A stretch of 48,386 nt of DNA from the NCBI GenBank assembly GCA_046152925.1, contig JBJXFX010000097.1, positions 1 through 48,386 of the forward strand. The letters run 5' to 3'. Made by a program: the position numbers and the translations under genes. This document shows positions 42,430 to 48,386 of this stretch, piece by piece. Below the pieces are notes generated by a model, which made no database searches, was not told the DNA's origin, and saw only the letters and a program-made list of their open reading frames with translations. How positions within the stretch are numbered: position 1 is the stretch's first letter; the number at the start of each line of letters is the position of its first letter. The stretch comes from CAMAUF01 sp046152925. GTDB taxonomy: Bacteria; Chloroflexota; Dehalococcoidia; Tepidiformales; Tepidiformaceae.

Positions 42430-42826
42430 GCGTGAAGCCTTCCCGAGCGAAGTGCCGGTCGCCGCTCAGCACATCTGTAATCCCGAGTTCACGCATGGTG
42501 ACCATCGAGATGCAGTCGACAAGGCTGTAGCCCTTGTCGAGCCGCGCTTCGTAGAGCGCCAAACCGGTCATGAAGCTCCCGTTTTAGCGGTCGCGGACGT
42601 CGATTTCCGGGTCGACGAGGATCCGTCGGACCGCCGACGCCGCCAGCGCACGCCGCTCGGTCCCTCCGTTGGCAAAGAACGCGAGGACTTCCGCGAGCAC
42701 ATCGTAGGTCGTCACGAGAGGCCTCGAACGCAGCGACCGGATTCGGCGCGTCGCCTCTGCCCTCCACGGGTCCCGTCGGTCGACCAAGGCTACCCAGAAC
42801 CAGGTGTCGACAGACACTGGCCTCAC
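42419..42826 (-). pseudogene. PIN-domain toxin with in-frame stop
   Basis: Reading from GTG 42826 the frame gives a PIN N-terminus (VSVDTWFWVALVDRRDPWRA, VTTYDVLAEVLAFFANGG) and stops at TAA 42584-42586 after EIDVRDR. The same frame then continues 54 codons with the missing half: LALYEARLDKGYSLVDCISM, MRELGITDVLSGDRHFAREG, ending at TGA 42419. Removing the one stop gives a normal 135-residue VapC-like protein. The toxin is therefore probably dead, unless the stop is suppressed or is a base error. GTGA overlap with the antitoxin. Confidence 0.8.
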
Positions 42827-43050
42827 TGCGTTGGTCGCGTGCCGTAGAGGACAAAGTCGATCTCGTCGGGGGTGGGGAGCCCCTCAAACGCTTCCATCGG
42901 GAGCCTGTCGGATAGCGCGCGTAGGTCGGCCACCAACGGAGGCAGCTCGGACTCCTCGGCTTTGGCAAGCTCCAGCGCCGCCAAGGCCGCGCCGGCCTCC
43001 GTCTCGTCCATGCGGACAACGCGTTCGAGCAACGCTTCCTTCGCCGTCAT
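42823..43050 (-). CDS. Antitoxin partner of the broken PIN toxin
   Basis: 75 residues, helical and acidic (MTAKEALLERVVRMDETEAG, then AALELAKAEESELPPLVADL). It ends with a TGA that overlaps the toxin GTG, the same arrangement as at 7974. ATG 43050 lies 6 nt after TATGAT, so it is probably leaderless. A small helical antitoxin or PIN-associated protein is inferred from position, not from a recognised domain. Confidence 0.6.
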   Translation of the reverse strand: MTAKEALLERVVRMDETEAGAALAALELAKAEESELPPLVADLRALSDRLPMEAFEGLPTPDEIDFVLYGTRPTQ

Positions 43051-43056
43051 AACCTC

Positions 43057-43062
43057 ATCATA
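43057..43062 (-). promoter_or_regulatory. -10 box TATGAT, leaderless promoter
   Basis: Minus strand TATGAT, spacer gaggtt (6 nt), ATG 43050. Confidence 0.6.
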
Positions 43063-43090
43063 CCCGACGCCCGCCGCCACCGGTCTCCCC

Positions 43091-43096
43091 TACAAT
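43091..43096 (+). promoter_or_regulatory. Predicted -10 box TACAAT
   Basis: TACAAT lies 32 nt before ATG 43129; the leader has CAGGAG at 43116-43121. Confidence 0.45.
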
Positions 43097-43128
43097 GCAC
43101 CCTCCACCAACGGGCCAGGAGCAACACG

Positions 43129-43944
43129 ATGGACGAGTTCGCCGGCAAAGTCGCCGTCATTACCGGAGGGGCGAGCGGCATCGGCCTCGCCACCGCCAAG
43201 GCCCTCGCACGTGAGGGGATGAAGATCGTCGTCGCCGATGTCGAACAGCGCGCGATGGAACGGGCGATCCCCGAAATCCGCGCGCTCGGCGTCGAATGCA
43301 TCGGCGTCCCGACGGATGTGACCAAGCTCGCTGACCTCCAGCGCCTCGCCGACACCACCTGGGCCACCTTCGGTGGGTGCCACGTCCTCTTCAACAACGC
43401 CGGCGTCGCCATCGCCGGGCCAATCGCCGAGGCGACCCACAGCGACTGGAAGTGGGTGATGGACGTGAACCTTTGGGGCCCCATCCACGGCGTCGAAGTC
43501 TTCGTCCCGCGGATGATCGCCCAGGGCCAGGGTGGCCACGTCCTCAGCACCGCCTCGTTCGCCGGCCTGGTCGCGAACGATGGCCTCGGCGTCTACTGCG
43601 TCACGAAGTACGGCGTCGTCGCCCTCATGGAATGCCTCTATCGCGAGCTGAGCCCGCACGACATCGGGGTGTCCGTGCTCTGCCCGATGCGCGTCGAGAC
43701 GAACATCAACAACTCCGTACGCAACCGGCCGGCGGAGCTCGGCGGCGGCGGGCCAGGCCTCCCGGCGGGAAGCGGCGACGAAGAAGGCCGCCCGCAAGCG
43801 GGACGCGTGATCAGCGCCGAGGATGTCGCCCAGCAGGTGCTCCGGGCGATCAAAGAGCGGCGCCTCTACATCGTCCCTCACGAAGAGAGCCGCGCGTTCG
43901 TCGCCGGGCGCTTCCGGCGCATCGACCGTCACTACGAGGAGTAA
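43129..43944 (+). CDS. SDR-family oxidoreductase
   Basis: 271 residues. TGGASGIG cofactor motif near 13-20, Asp after beta-2 (VVADVEQ) favouring NAD, NNAG in LFNNAGVAIAG, and Ser/Tyr/Lys in LSTASFAGLVANDGLGVYCVTK. A Gly-rich insert (ELGGGGPGLPAGSGDEEGRP) before the C-terminus is variable in homologs. The C-terminal EDVAQQVLRAIKERRLYIVP is typical of SDRs acting on steroid- or terpene-like alcohols. The substrate is unknown. Ends 3 nt before the convergent PD40 gene. Confidence 0.9.
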   Translation: MDEFAGKVAVITGGASGIGLATAKALAREGMKIVVADVEQRAMERAIPEIRALGVECIGVPTDVTKLADLQRLADTTWATFGGCHVLFNNAGVAIAGPIAEATHSDWKWVMDVNLWGPIHGVEVFVPRMIAQGQGGHVLSTASFAGLVANDGLGVYCVTKYGVVALMECLYRELSPHDIGVSVLCPMRVETNINNSVRNRPAELGGGGPGLPAGSGDEEGRPQAGRVISAEDVAQQVLRAIKERRLYIVPHEESRAFVAGRFRRIDRHYEE

Positions 43945-43947
43945 GGT

Positions 43948-44895
43948 TCAGGCCACCCAGGCCCACGGGAACGCGGCCGGGTCGTGGCTGATCGCCCAGC
44001 GGTCCGCCGGGTCCGTCACCGAGACGGCCCAGGCGCCGGGCTCCTCGCGCGGCTCCCGGTGCACGGCGACGTACCGGCTGTCCGGCGACCAAACGATGTG
44101 GCAGCCATCGACGAGCCGCTTCGCCGCGACCAGGCCGCTGTCGGTGAAGCTCGGCTGGCCAACCTCGTAGACCAGCACCGTGTGGTCGCTGCGGTCGATC
44201 TCGTAGGTCGAGATCGCAACCTTCGTCCCGTCGGGCGACCAGGCGAGCTCCCCGACATACCCGCCGGTCACAGCGGCGTACGTCACGATTGGCTCAGCGG
44301 CTGTGACATCCCGGATGACCCCGAGGGTGTAGGGCTCGCCCATCACGCTGCCGAAGGCGAGCGAGCGTGAGTCGGGCGACCAGGCGGCGACGAATGGGAC
44401 GCCCTCGACCGCGCGCGCGAACCCCTTGCCATAGGGGGCGAGTTGCGGGTCGGTGGTGTCGTTGCCCGCGATTTGGACGAGCTGGCGGGCAACGCCGTCG
44501 CCACCCGTCAGCGTGAGGAAGACCTTGCCGTCGGCCTGTTTGGCCATGCCGGCGAGCCAGCGGCCGTCGGGCGAGCGCGTCCCGTCGAGGCTGACCGGCG
44601 CGTCCGCGGGCACGAGGTCGCCGCCCACAGCCGCGGCCCGGAAGAAGCCCTGGCCCGTGACCTCGAAGACAATGGCGCCCGTGGGGGCCGGCTTGGCCGC
44701 GACCGTGCCCACGGGCAGCGCTGCCGGCGCTGGCGCGGCCACCGGCGACGAGTCCCGGCTCGCGAGGGACGCGACGAGCACCGCCGCCCCGGCGAATGCG
44801 AGCGCCGCGAAGCCGATAACCGCGACCGCGGGGAACTTCAGCCGTGGAGACGGCGAGGATGCTGGGGTTGGCTGGGTCGTGGGCGCCTGCGCCAT
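43948..44895 (-). CDS. Membrane-anchored PD40-repeat (TolB-like) propeller protein
   Basis: 315 residues. A short Pro/Thr cytoplasmic N-terminus, one TM helix (about 22-45, AVAVIGFAALAFAGAAVLVA), an Ala/Pro linker, then a propeller with PD40-type motifs SPDGRWLAG, AAWSPDSRSLAFGS, LAWSPDGTKVAIST and IVWSPDSRYVAVHR. No catalytic residues are evident; it may be a binding or sensing protein on the outer face. CGGAGC lies 8 nt before ATG. Confidence 0.78.
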   Translation of the reverse strand: MAQAPTTQPTPASSPSPRLKFPAVAVIGFAALAFAGAAVLVASLASRDSSPVAAPAPAALPVGTVAAKPAPTGAIVFEVTGQGFFRAAAVGGDLVPADAPVSLDGTRSPDGRWLAGMAKQADGKVFLTLTGGDGVARQLVQIAGNDTTDPQLAPYGKGFARAVEGVPFVAAWSPDSRSLAFGSVMGEPYTLGVIRDVTAAEPIVTYAAVTGGYVGELAWSPDGTKVAISTYEIDRSDHTVLVYEVGQPSFTDSGLVAAKRLVDGCHIVWSPDSRYVAVHREPREEPGAWAVSVTDPADRWAISHDPAAFPWAWVA

Positions 44896-44954
44896 GGTGG
44901 GTGCTCCGAAGGGTGTGCTGCCTCCTCTACACCCGTCGCGCCGGATCGGTTCCC

Positions 44955-45175
44955 TTATGCCGAGACCGGGACCGCGACCACGCCCGCCTCAGAGGTCGGT
45001 TCAGGCACGGGCTGCCCGCTTTCCGCCAGTCCGCGGAGGTGCATCTCGAGCGCCTCACGGATGAGCGCCTCCGTGGCCTTCGCGTCGTGGCGGCGGCGAC
45101 GCAGCCGGGGACATCGGGGACGTACGCGGCCCAGTTGTGGGCTGCCCGCTCATGGATCACCGTGAACGTCGCCAT
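44955..45175 (-). pseudogene. hicB: Frameshifted hicB antitoxin
   Basis: ATG 45175 opens a typical HicB: MATFTVIHERAAHNWAAYVP, DVPGCVAAAT. The frame then breaks near 45083-45090. The shifted frame continues DAKATEALIREALEMHLRGL, AESGQPVPEPTSEAGVVAVP and stops at 44955. The total of 221 nt is one short of a multiple of 3, as expected for a 1-nt deletion. As read, the product would be a truncated chain with an Arg-rich tail. Confidence 0.78.
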
Positions 45176-45360
45176 CGGTCGAGCCCAGCCTGTTTCAGGA
45201 TGCTCTTCAGGGTACCCGTTGGCAGCTCCATCGATGGGTGTCCCGCGACCGTGACCTTACCCGGCTCTCGTGGATGTCGCAGTTTGCCGATCGCTCCCGC
45301 GTTGCTCAACGGCCACCCAGCCTTCGCTTCGAAGCCGCACCAGCACATCCCGAATCTGGA
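45157..45360 (-). pseudogene. hicA: Frameshifted hicA toxin
   Basis: After CCGGAGGG the sequence reads VQIRDVLVRLRSEGWVAVEQ RGSDRQ; one surplus A (about 45273) breaks the frame. The next frame continues LRHPREPGKVTVAGHPSMEL, PTGTLKSILKQAGLDR, the standard HicA C-terminal half. The expected catalytic GSH(R) His also reads Asp (GSDR). No normal start codon is positioned after the Shine-Dalgarno (ATT at 45355 would be at the right distance). It overlaps hicB by 19 nt. Confidence 0.78.
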
Positions 45361-45373
45361 CCCTCCGGTTAGG

Positions 45374-46177
45374 TTACCGCAACGTCCAGCTGACGCTCCC
45401 CGGGCCCTTAATCGCGACCCAGTAGGCCGAACCCGCATTGAGCGCCGCGAGGTCGTTCGCGCCAGGGACCGTGGCCCCGGCCGGGAAGTAGGCAAGCCAG
45501 GTCTGCGTCGCGGCCGCCCAGCCATAGATCGCCGTGATCGCGTCCTTCGCCGCCCCGCCGTTCGCGATGGCCTCGCCGGGCTTCGCACCGTCGGCGCCCG
45601 CCCACGTGACCAACGACCAGCGGAAGCTAAGGTCGACCGTGGCCGTCCGGCGCGTGTCGAGGTCCGCAACCCAGCGCAGCGTGCCGCCGCCGTCCGCCGG
45701 CGCGGTGACGAGGACGCGGAGCGGCCCCGGGATGCTCTGCGCCACCTTGATCCACGCCTGGCACTCGTCTTTCACGCCCGCCACGAGGGGCGCAAATGCC
45801 CGGACCGGGGCTGCGAGCTTGGCGTTCTTCGCCGTCGAGAACGTCTTGACCGCGGTGGCCCCCCGCGGGTTGGCCGGGATCGATGCGGAGGAGCTGGTCT
45901 CGATGATCGCGCCCTGGCCCGTCTCGATCACGAAGTCGACTGGCATGTCGATCACCGGGTGGAGGCTTACCGAGCCCGGGACCTGGCCGGGGTCGCAGAG
46001 ACCGTCGCGGTCGAGGGTGTGGAACACGACGTACACATAGGGCGAAGCCGGGTCGCCTTCGATGTGGGCGTCGACGGGCGAGGTAGTGGCCTTGGCGGCG
46101 GGTTGGCCAGCCCAGAGCGCGGGCAACGCAAAGAGGGCGGCAGCGAATGCGGCAACGGCGAGGCGTCGGACGGTCAT
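45374..46177 (-). CDS. Secreted hypothetical protein with C-terminal GW-type domain
   Basis: 267 residues. Signal peptide about 1-29 (RRLAVAAFAAALFALPALWA, cleavage near AKA). The middle region (HIEGDPASPYVYVVFHTLDR ... DECQAWIKVAQSIPGPLRVL) resembles cohesin-like beta domains in overall pattern but was not assigned. The last 85 residues (FRWSLVTWAGADG ... ITAIYGWAAATQTWLAYFP ... AGSAYWVAIKGPGSVSWTL) match the C-terminal repeats of the subtilase at 33781. The role is unknown, probably surface or extracellular. It sits just upstream of the hicA relic. Confidence 0.75.
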   Translation of the reverse strand: MTVRRLAVAAFAAALFALPALWAGQPAAKATTSPVDAHIEGDPASPYVYVVFHTLDRDGLCDPGQVPGSVSLHPVIDMPVDFVIETGQGAIIETSSSASIPANPRGATAVKTFSTAKNAKLAAPVRAFAPLVAGVKDECQAWIKVAQSIPGPLRVLVTAPADGGGTLRWVADLDTRRTATVDLSFRWSLVTWAGADGAKPGEAIANGGAAKDAITAIYGWAAATQTWLAYFPAGATVPGANDLAALNAGSAYWVAIKGPGSVSWTLR

Positions 46178-46260
46178 AGAAAGGAAGCTTGCTCGCTTGG
46201 GCCCGAATGGCGCAACTGGCGCCGTCAGGCCCTTGCGCCTACCGGTCGCGGCAAGTTCGC

Positions 46261-46266
46261 TATGGT
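46261..46266 (+). promoter_or_regulatory. -10 box TATGGT, leaderless promoter
   Basis: TATGGT, spacer tcgctt (6 nt), ATG 46273. Confidence 0.55.
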
Positions 46267-46272
46267 TCGCTT

Positions 46273-46764
46273 ATGCGCCTCGAACCGTTCGCCACGCTCA
46301 CCTTTGGCCCCAGCGACCGCCAGAAGACGGCCGCCAGCTTCTTCGCCGTCCGCGCGGTCGGCAGCAACCCGCTGGCCGGGCCGCAGACCGAGGTCTACCC
46401 GGGCAAACCGACAGTCGCCGCCTTCCCAGAGACCGAGCAGACCGTCGAGCAGTCGTTCGGCGACGGTACGGCCGAAGGGGGCCTCGCGGGCAAGTTCACT
46501 TACTCCCTGCGGGCCGCGCGCCGCCGTGACGGCGTCGCCGCTTGGACCCTGACAGGCCTGGTGACCCTGACCTCCGGGGGCCACGCGACGATTCGCGCAC
46601 ACGGCCGCGAACTCACGGGCGCCCGCCTCGTCTTGCTCGCCGAGGTCGAATCCGGCGGCCCGCTGGCGAGCCTCTTGGGCGACGCATTTGTCGGCGAAGG
46701 CAATCTGGACGCCGCGTCGGGGCGCTGGACGGTCGCGCTGAGCCGGGCGCTGCCTGCGAGCTAA
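46273..46764 (+). CDS. Hypothetical protein, 163 residues
   Basis: Not recognised. No signal peptide or TM helix. The predicted structure is mostly beta (FATLTFGPSDRQKTAASFFA, KFTYSLRAARRRDGVAAWTL, TGLVTLTSGGHATIRAHGRE), with a Thr/Glu-rich middle. It is expressed from a leaderless-type start. Convergent with the next gene, sharing CTAA (46761-46764) as overlapping stops. Confidence 0.65.
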   Translation: MRLEPFATLTFGPSDRQKTAASFFAVRAVGSNPLAGPQTEVYPGKPTVAAFPETEQTVEQSFGDGTAEGGLAGKFTYSLRAARRRDGVAAWTLTGLVTLTSGGHATIRAHGRELTGARLVLLAEVESGGPLASLLGDAFVGEGNLDAASGRWTVALSRALPAS

Positions 46765-47171
46765 GCTGCCGGGGCGAAAACGAGTTGCTGCATCGCGTCG
46801 AGCGCTTCTTCGAGGGCGCTGATCGCCTGCTTCGCTTTCTCGCGCTTGTTCAGCGAGCCATCGGCGTCGCGGGCCTCACCAGCCGCCTTGCGGGCCGACC
46901 GGAGCTGCTCGATGCCGGCCTTGATGCGGTCCCAGGCGCCGGGGCGGCCACAAGCGGCGGCGGCGATGGCAGCCTTTTTCAGGGCGTCGTCGTTCCGTTT
47001 GATGGCGGCTTCGAGGCGGTTGAGCATGACCTGGCCAGCGGAAACGCGTTCGCGCTCGGCGCCATCGAAGCCGGCGGCGCAGGTCGCTTCCACGGCTTCG
47101 GCGAGGAGCTCGCGCGCCTGCCAAAACGCGTCAGCGGCGTCAGCGAGGCGTTTGGTTTGTTCATCGTTCAT
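46761..47171 (-). CDS. Hypothetical helical protein
   Basis: 136 residues, almost entirely helical and rich in Ala, Glu and Lys (MNDEQTKRLADAADAFWQAR, LNRLEAAIKRNDDALKKAAI, LNKREKAKQAISALEEALDA). It is likely a four-helix or coiled-coil protein; two Cys (about 31 and 76). AAGGA lies 8 nt before ATG. No function assigned. Confidence 0.65.
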   Translation of the reverse strand: MNDEQTKRLADAADAFWQARELLAEAVEATCAAGFDGAERERVSAGQVMLNRLEAAIKRNDDALKKAAIAAAACGRPGAWDRIKAGIEQLRSARKAAGEARDADGSLNKREKAKQAISALEEALDAMQQLVFAPAA

Positions 47172-47252
47172 CGGGGTTTCCTTGCCTTGCGGGGGGCGCG
47201 GCGGTTGTGCGGGTTCAGGGTAGCGCGCGGCGGCGAATGGGGGGTAAAGGGC

Positions 47253-47636
47253 CTAGCTCGGCGAGAGGGTCTCCAGGCCGGGCATCGGAAAGTCGCGGAG
47301 ATTACGGGTGACGAGAACGGCGTCGAACTCGACCGCGGTAGCGGCGATGAGGCAGTCTGCAAGTGGAAGCGGACGACCCCGGCGGCGCGCTTCCAGCCGG
47401 TAGCCGCCGCGATGGAGCGGAAAGCGGTCGAGCTTTATACAGCGGCGCTGGCGAAGCAAGCGATCCATCCGTGGCCGCTCCCCCGGCCGGGAGCCGGAGT
47501 AGTACTCGGCGAAGGCCACGGCCGAGATGATCAGGTCGGCTTCCGAGCGCTCAAGCTCCCGAAGGAGGTCCACACTCGGTCCGAACCGTCGCTGGATATC
47601 GACGAGGAAGTCCGTGTCGACTGTGTAGCTCGGCAT
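47253..47636 (-). CDS. PIN-domain ribonuclease toxin (VapC-like)
   Basis: 127 residues with a complete acidic set: D7 (TVDTDFLVDI), E44 (AFAEYYSG), D94 (LADCLIAATAVEFD) and D115 (VTRNLRDFPMPG). It follows the RHH antitoxin by 12 nt on the same strand. Of the four toxin-like loci here, this is the only one with every catalytic position intact. It probably acts on tRNA or rRNA when not bound by the antitoxin. Confidence 0.85.
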   Translation of the reverse strand: MPSYTVDTDFLVDIQRRFGPSVDLLRELERSEADLIISAVAFAEYYSGSRPGERPRMDRLLRQRRCIKLDRFPLHRGGYRLEARRRGRPLPLADCLIAATAVEFDAVLVTRNLRDFPMPGLETLSPS

Positions 47637-47648
47637 CGTGCGTCGTTC

Positions 47649-47942
47649 TCAACCAGCGGCGGGCGATGCGGCCGCCACGGCGGTCTCCGCCCAAGAGTCA
47701 CGTTCAGAGCCTCGCAGCTGGCGGACCCACTCGACGGAATCCATGCCGTCCCAATCGGCGGGAGGCGCGTCAGACGGGTCCTCCTCACGGAGCGCATCAA
47801 TTGCCGCCCGGAGTCGCTCGCGAGCCACGCACGGCTCTAGCTTCGCGGCGATCCATTCGCTGCGGCCGCGCTCGCCAGCGAACTCGTCGATCGCCTTGAG
47901 GAGATCATCGGGGAGGGTCAGCTGCACGCGGGTCATGGCCAT
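47649..47942 (-). CDS. Ribbon-helix-helix antitoxin
   Basis: 97 residues. N-terminal RHH DNA-binding unit (TRVQLTLPDDLLKAIDEFAG, ERGRSEWIAAKL), followed by an acidic toxin-binding tail (EEDPSDAPPADWDGMDSVEW). The ATG at 47942 follows GGAGGAG by about 6 nt; ATG 47936 is a second choice. A perfect palindrome (47943-47956) covers the Shine-Dalgarno and suits autorepression by the RHH dimer. Confidence 0.82.
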   Translation of the reverse strand: MAMTRVQLTLPDDLLKAIDEFAGERGRSEWIAAKLEPCVARERLRAAIDALREEDPSDAPPADWDGMDSVEWVRQLRGSERDSWAETAVAAASPAAG

Positions 47943-47956
47943 CGGAGGCTCCTCCG
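47943..47956. promoter_or_regulatory. Palindromic operator overlapping the antitoxin RBS
   Basis: CGGAGGCTCCTCCG: 6-bp arms with a 2-bp centre, immediately before ATG 47942 and just downstream of a -10-like TATCCT (47967-47962). It could act as an RHH operator, or as an RNA element hiding the RBS. Confidence 0.5.
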
Positions 47957-48019
47957 TATCCAGGATAGCACCGCGCTGGGGCCCTTGGACGGTAAGGCCG
48001 CAACGCACTTGGGTGACGG

Positions 48020-48319
48020 TCAGCGTGAGCCCCGCGGCGCGACGGCGAGCCGGATGGTGACGACCTCGCCCGTGTCGAGCCCTTCCGCGCGACGGACCTT
48101 GTCCTTCAACGGCGTGATGTACGTCGCGTCCTTGGGAAACAGCGATGTCGTCCACGTCGTCTGCCCGATCGTCGCGACAACGGGGATCATCCCCCAACCG
48201 TAGGTCACCGCCTGCGCGACGGCTTGCAGCTCCGCGGCCTGCGGCGGCGGGACCGTCACAAAGTAGAACGGAGACGGTCCGCGCCAATACCAGATGGCTC
48301 CACTGAACTCGATCTCCAA
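48020..48319 (-). CDS. DUF1905-domain protein, possibly 5'-truncated by the window edge
   Basis: 99 residues from TTG 48319 (GGGAG 6 nt upstream): EIEFSGAIWYWRGPSPFYFV, TVPPPQAAELQAVAQAV, GWGMIPVVATIGQTTWTTSL and LKDKVRRAEGLDTGEVVTIR. This is the small beta-barrel DUF1905 fold of unknown function. The reading frame remains open to 48386 (…FDDEPSWAWEPRLEIEF), so the true start may lie outside the window and the protein could be longer. Confidence 0.75.
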   Translation of the reverse strand: MEIEFSGAIWYWRGPSPFYFVTVPPPQAAELQAVAQAVTYGWGMIPVVATIGQTTWTTSLFPKDATYITPLKDKVRRAEGLDTGEVVTIRLAVAPRGSR

Positions 48320-48386
48320 GCGCGGCTCCCATGCCCAGCTCGGCTCGTCGTCGAAAAGGAGTGGAAGGCGTCGCCCGGCGGGCTCG

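Noticed and set aside
1..48386. CRISPR array, rRNA, transposase or prophage genes
   Set aside because: No regularly spaced repeats, rRNA-like blocks, transposase motifs or phage structural genes were seen.

Overview
This is a gene-dense, high-GC chromosomal segment from a bacterium. No rRNA, tRNA, CRISPR array, phage or transposase was seen. The gene content includes two luciferase-like flavin monooxygenases, a F420/FMN-type pyridoxamine-oxidase-fold protein, a Baeyer-Villiger monooxygenase, crotonase and SDR enzymes, MmyB-type XRE regulators, three Uma2 nucleases, several PIN/HicAB modules and many secreted lipoproteins. Together with a recurrent leaderless-start signal, this best fits a Chloroflexota (Dehalococcoidia-like) environmental lineage. 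That is inference from gene style; an actinobacterial source is the main alternative.

Layout. 0.1-6.1 kb: a 2,021-residue secreted nuclease (minus strand). 6.3-7.6 kb: a luciferase-like oxidoreductase. 7.8-9.3 kb: a VapBC-like pair, a possible small ORF and a Uma2 nuclease. 9.3-14.0 kb: M20 peptidase, SDR, GT4 glycosyltransferase and a CorA-like channel. 14.1-17.4 kb: a secreted M23/crystallin protein downstream of a regulator made of two tandem HTH plus MmyB units. 17.5-20.0 kb: a SufR-like regulator, metallo-hydrolase and crotonase in one minus-strand run. 20.1-22.4 kb: a secreted TAP-type hydrolase and a cyclophilin lipoprotein. 22.5-26.0 kb: a second luciferase-like enzyme, two Uma2 genes and a stand-alone LigD-type polymerase. 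26.1-33.8 kb: a PH-like protein, DegT aminotransferase, BVMO, PNPOx-like protein, SAM methyltransferase and a PAS-GGDEF-EAL protein. 33.8-37.7 kb: a subtilase and two tandem paralogous envelope proteins. 37.7-42.4 kb: RlmB-like methyltransferase, enolase-superfamily enzyme, HAD, DUF192 lipoprotein and a serine hydrolase. 42.4-48.4 kb: a broken PIN module, an SDR, a PD40-repeat protein, a twice-frameshifted hicAB, secreted and hypothetical proteins, an intact RHH/PIN module and a DUF1905 protein at the edge.

Themes. (1) At least nine starts sit exactly 6 nt after a TAnnnT hexamer, predicting leaderless mRNAs; other genes have normal Shine-Dalgarno sequences with TANACT-type -10 boxes further upstream. 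(2) Four toxin-antitoxin-like loci lie within 48 kb, two of them visibly decayed. (3) Convergent genes are packed so tightly that three pairs share a 4-bp CTAG or CTAA as both stop codons. (4) Many products are secreted or membrane anchored, suggesting an envelope and extracellular-hydrolysis emphasis.

The least familiar pieces are the duplicated HTH-MmyB regulator with its M23/beta-gamma-crystallin neighbour and a shared 33-bp flanking repeat, the SufR-like operon with an altered cluster-ligand set, and the differently anchored paralog pair at 36.0-37.7 kb.
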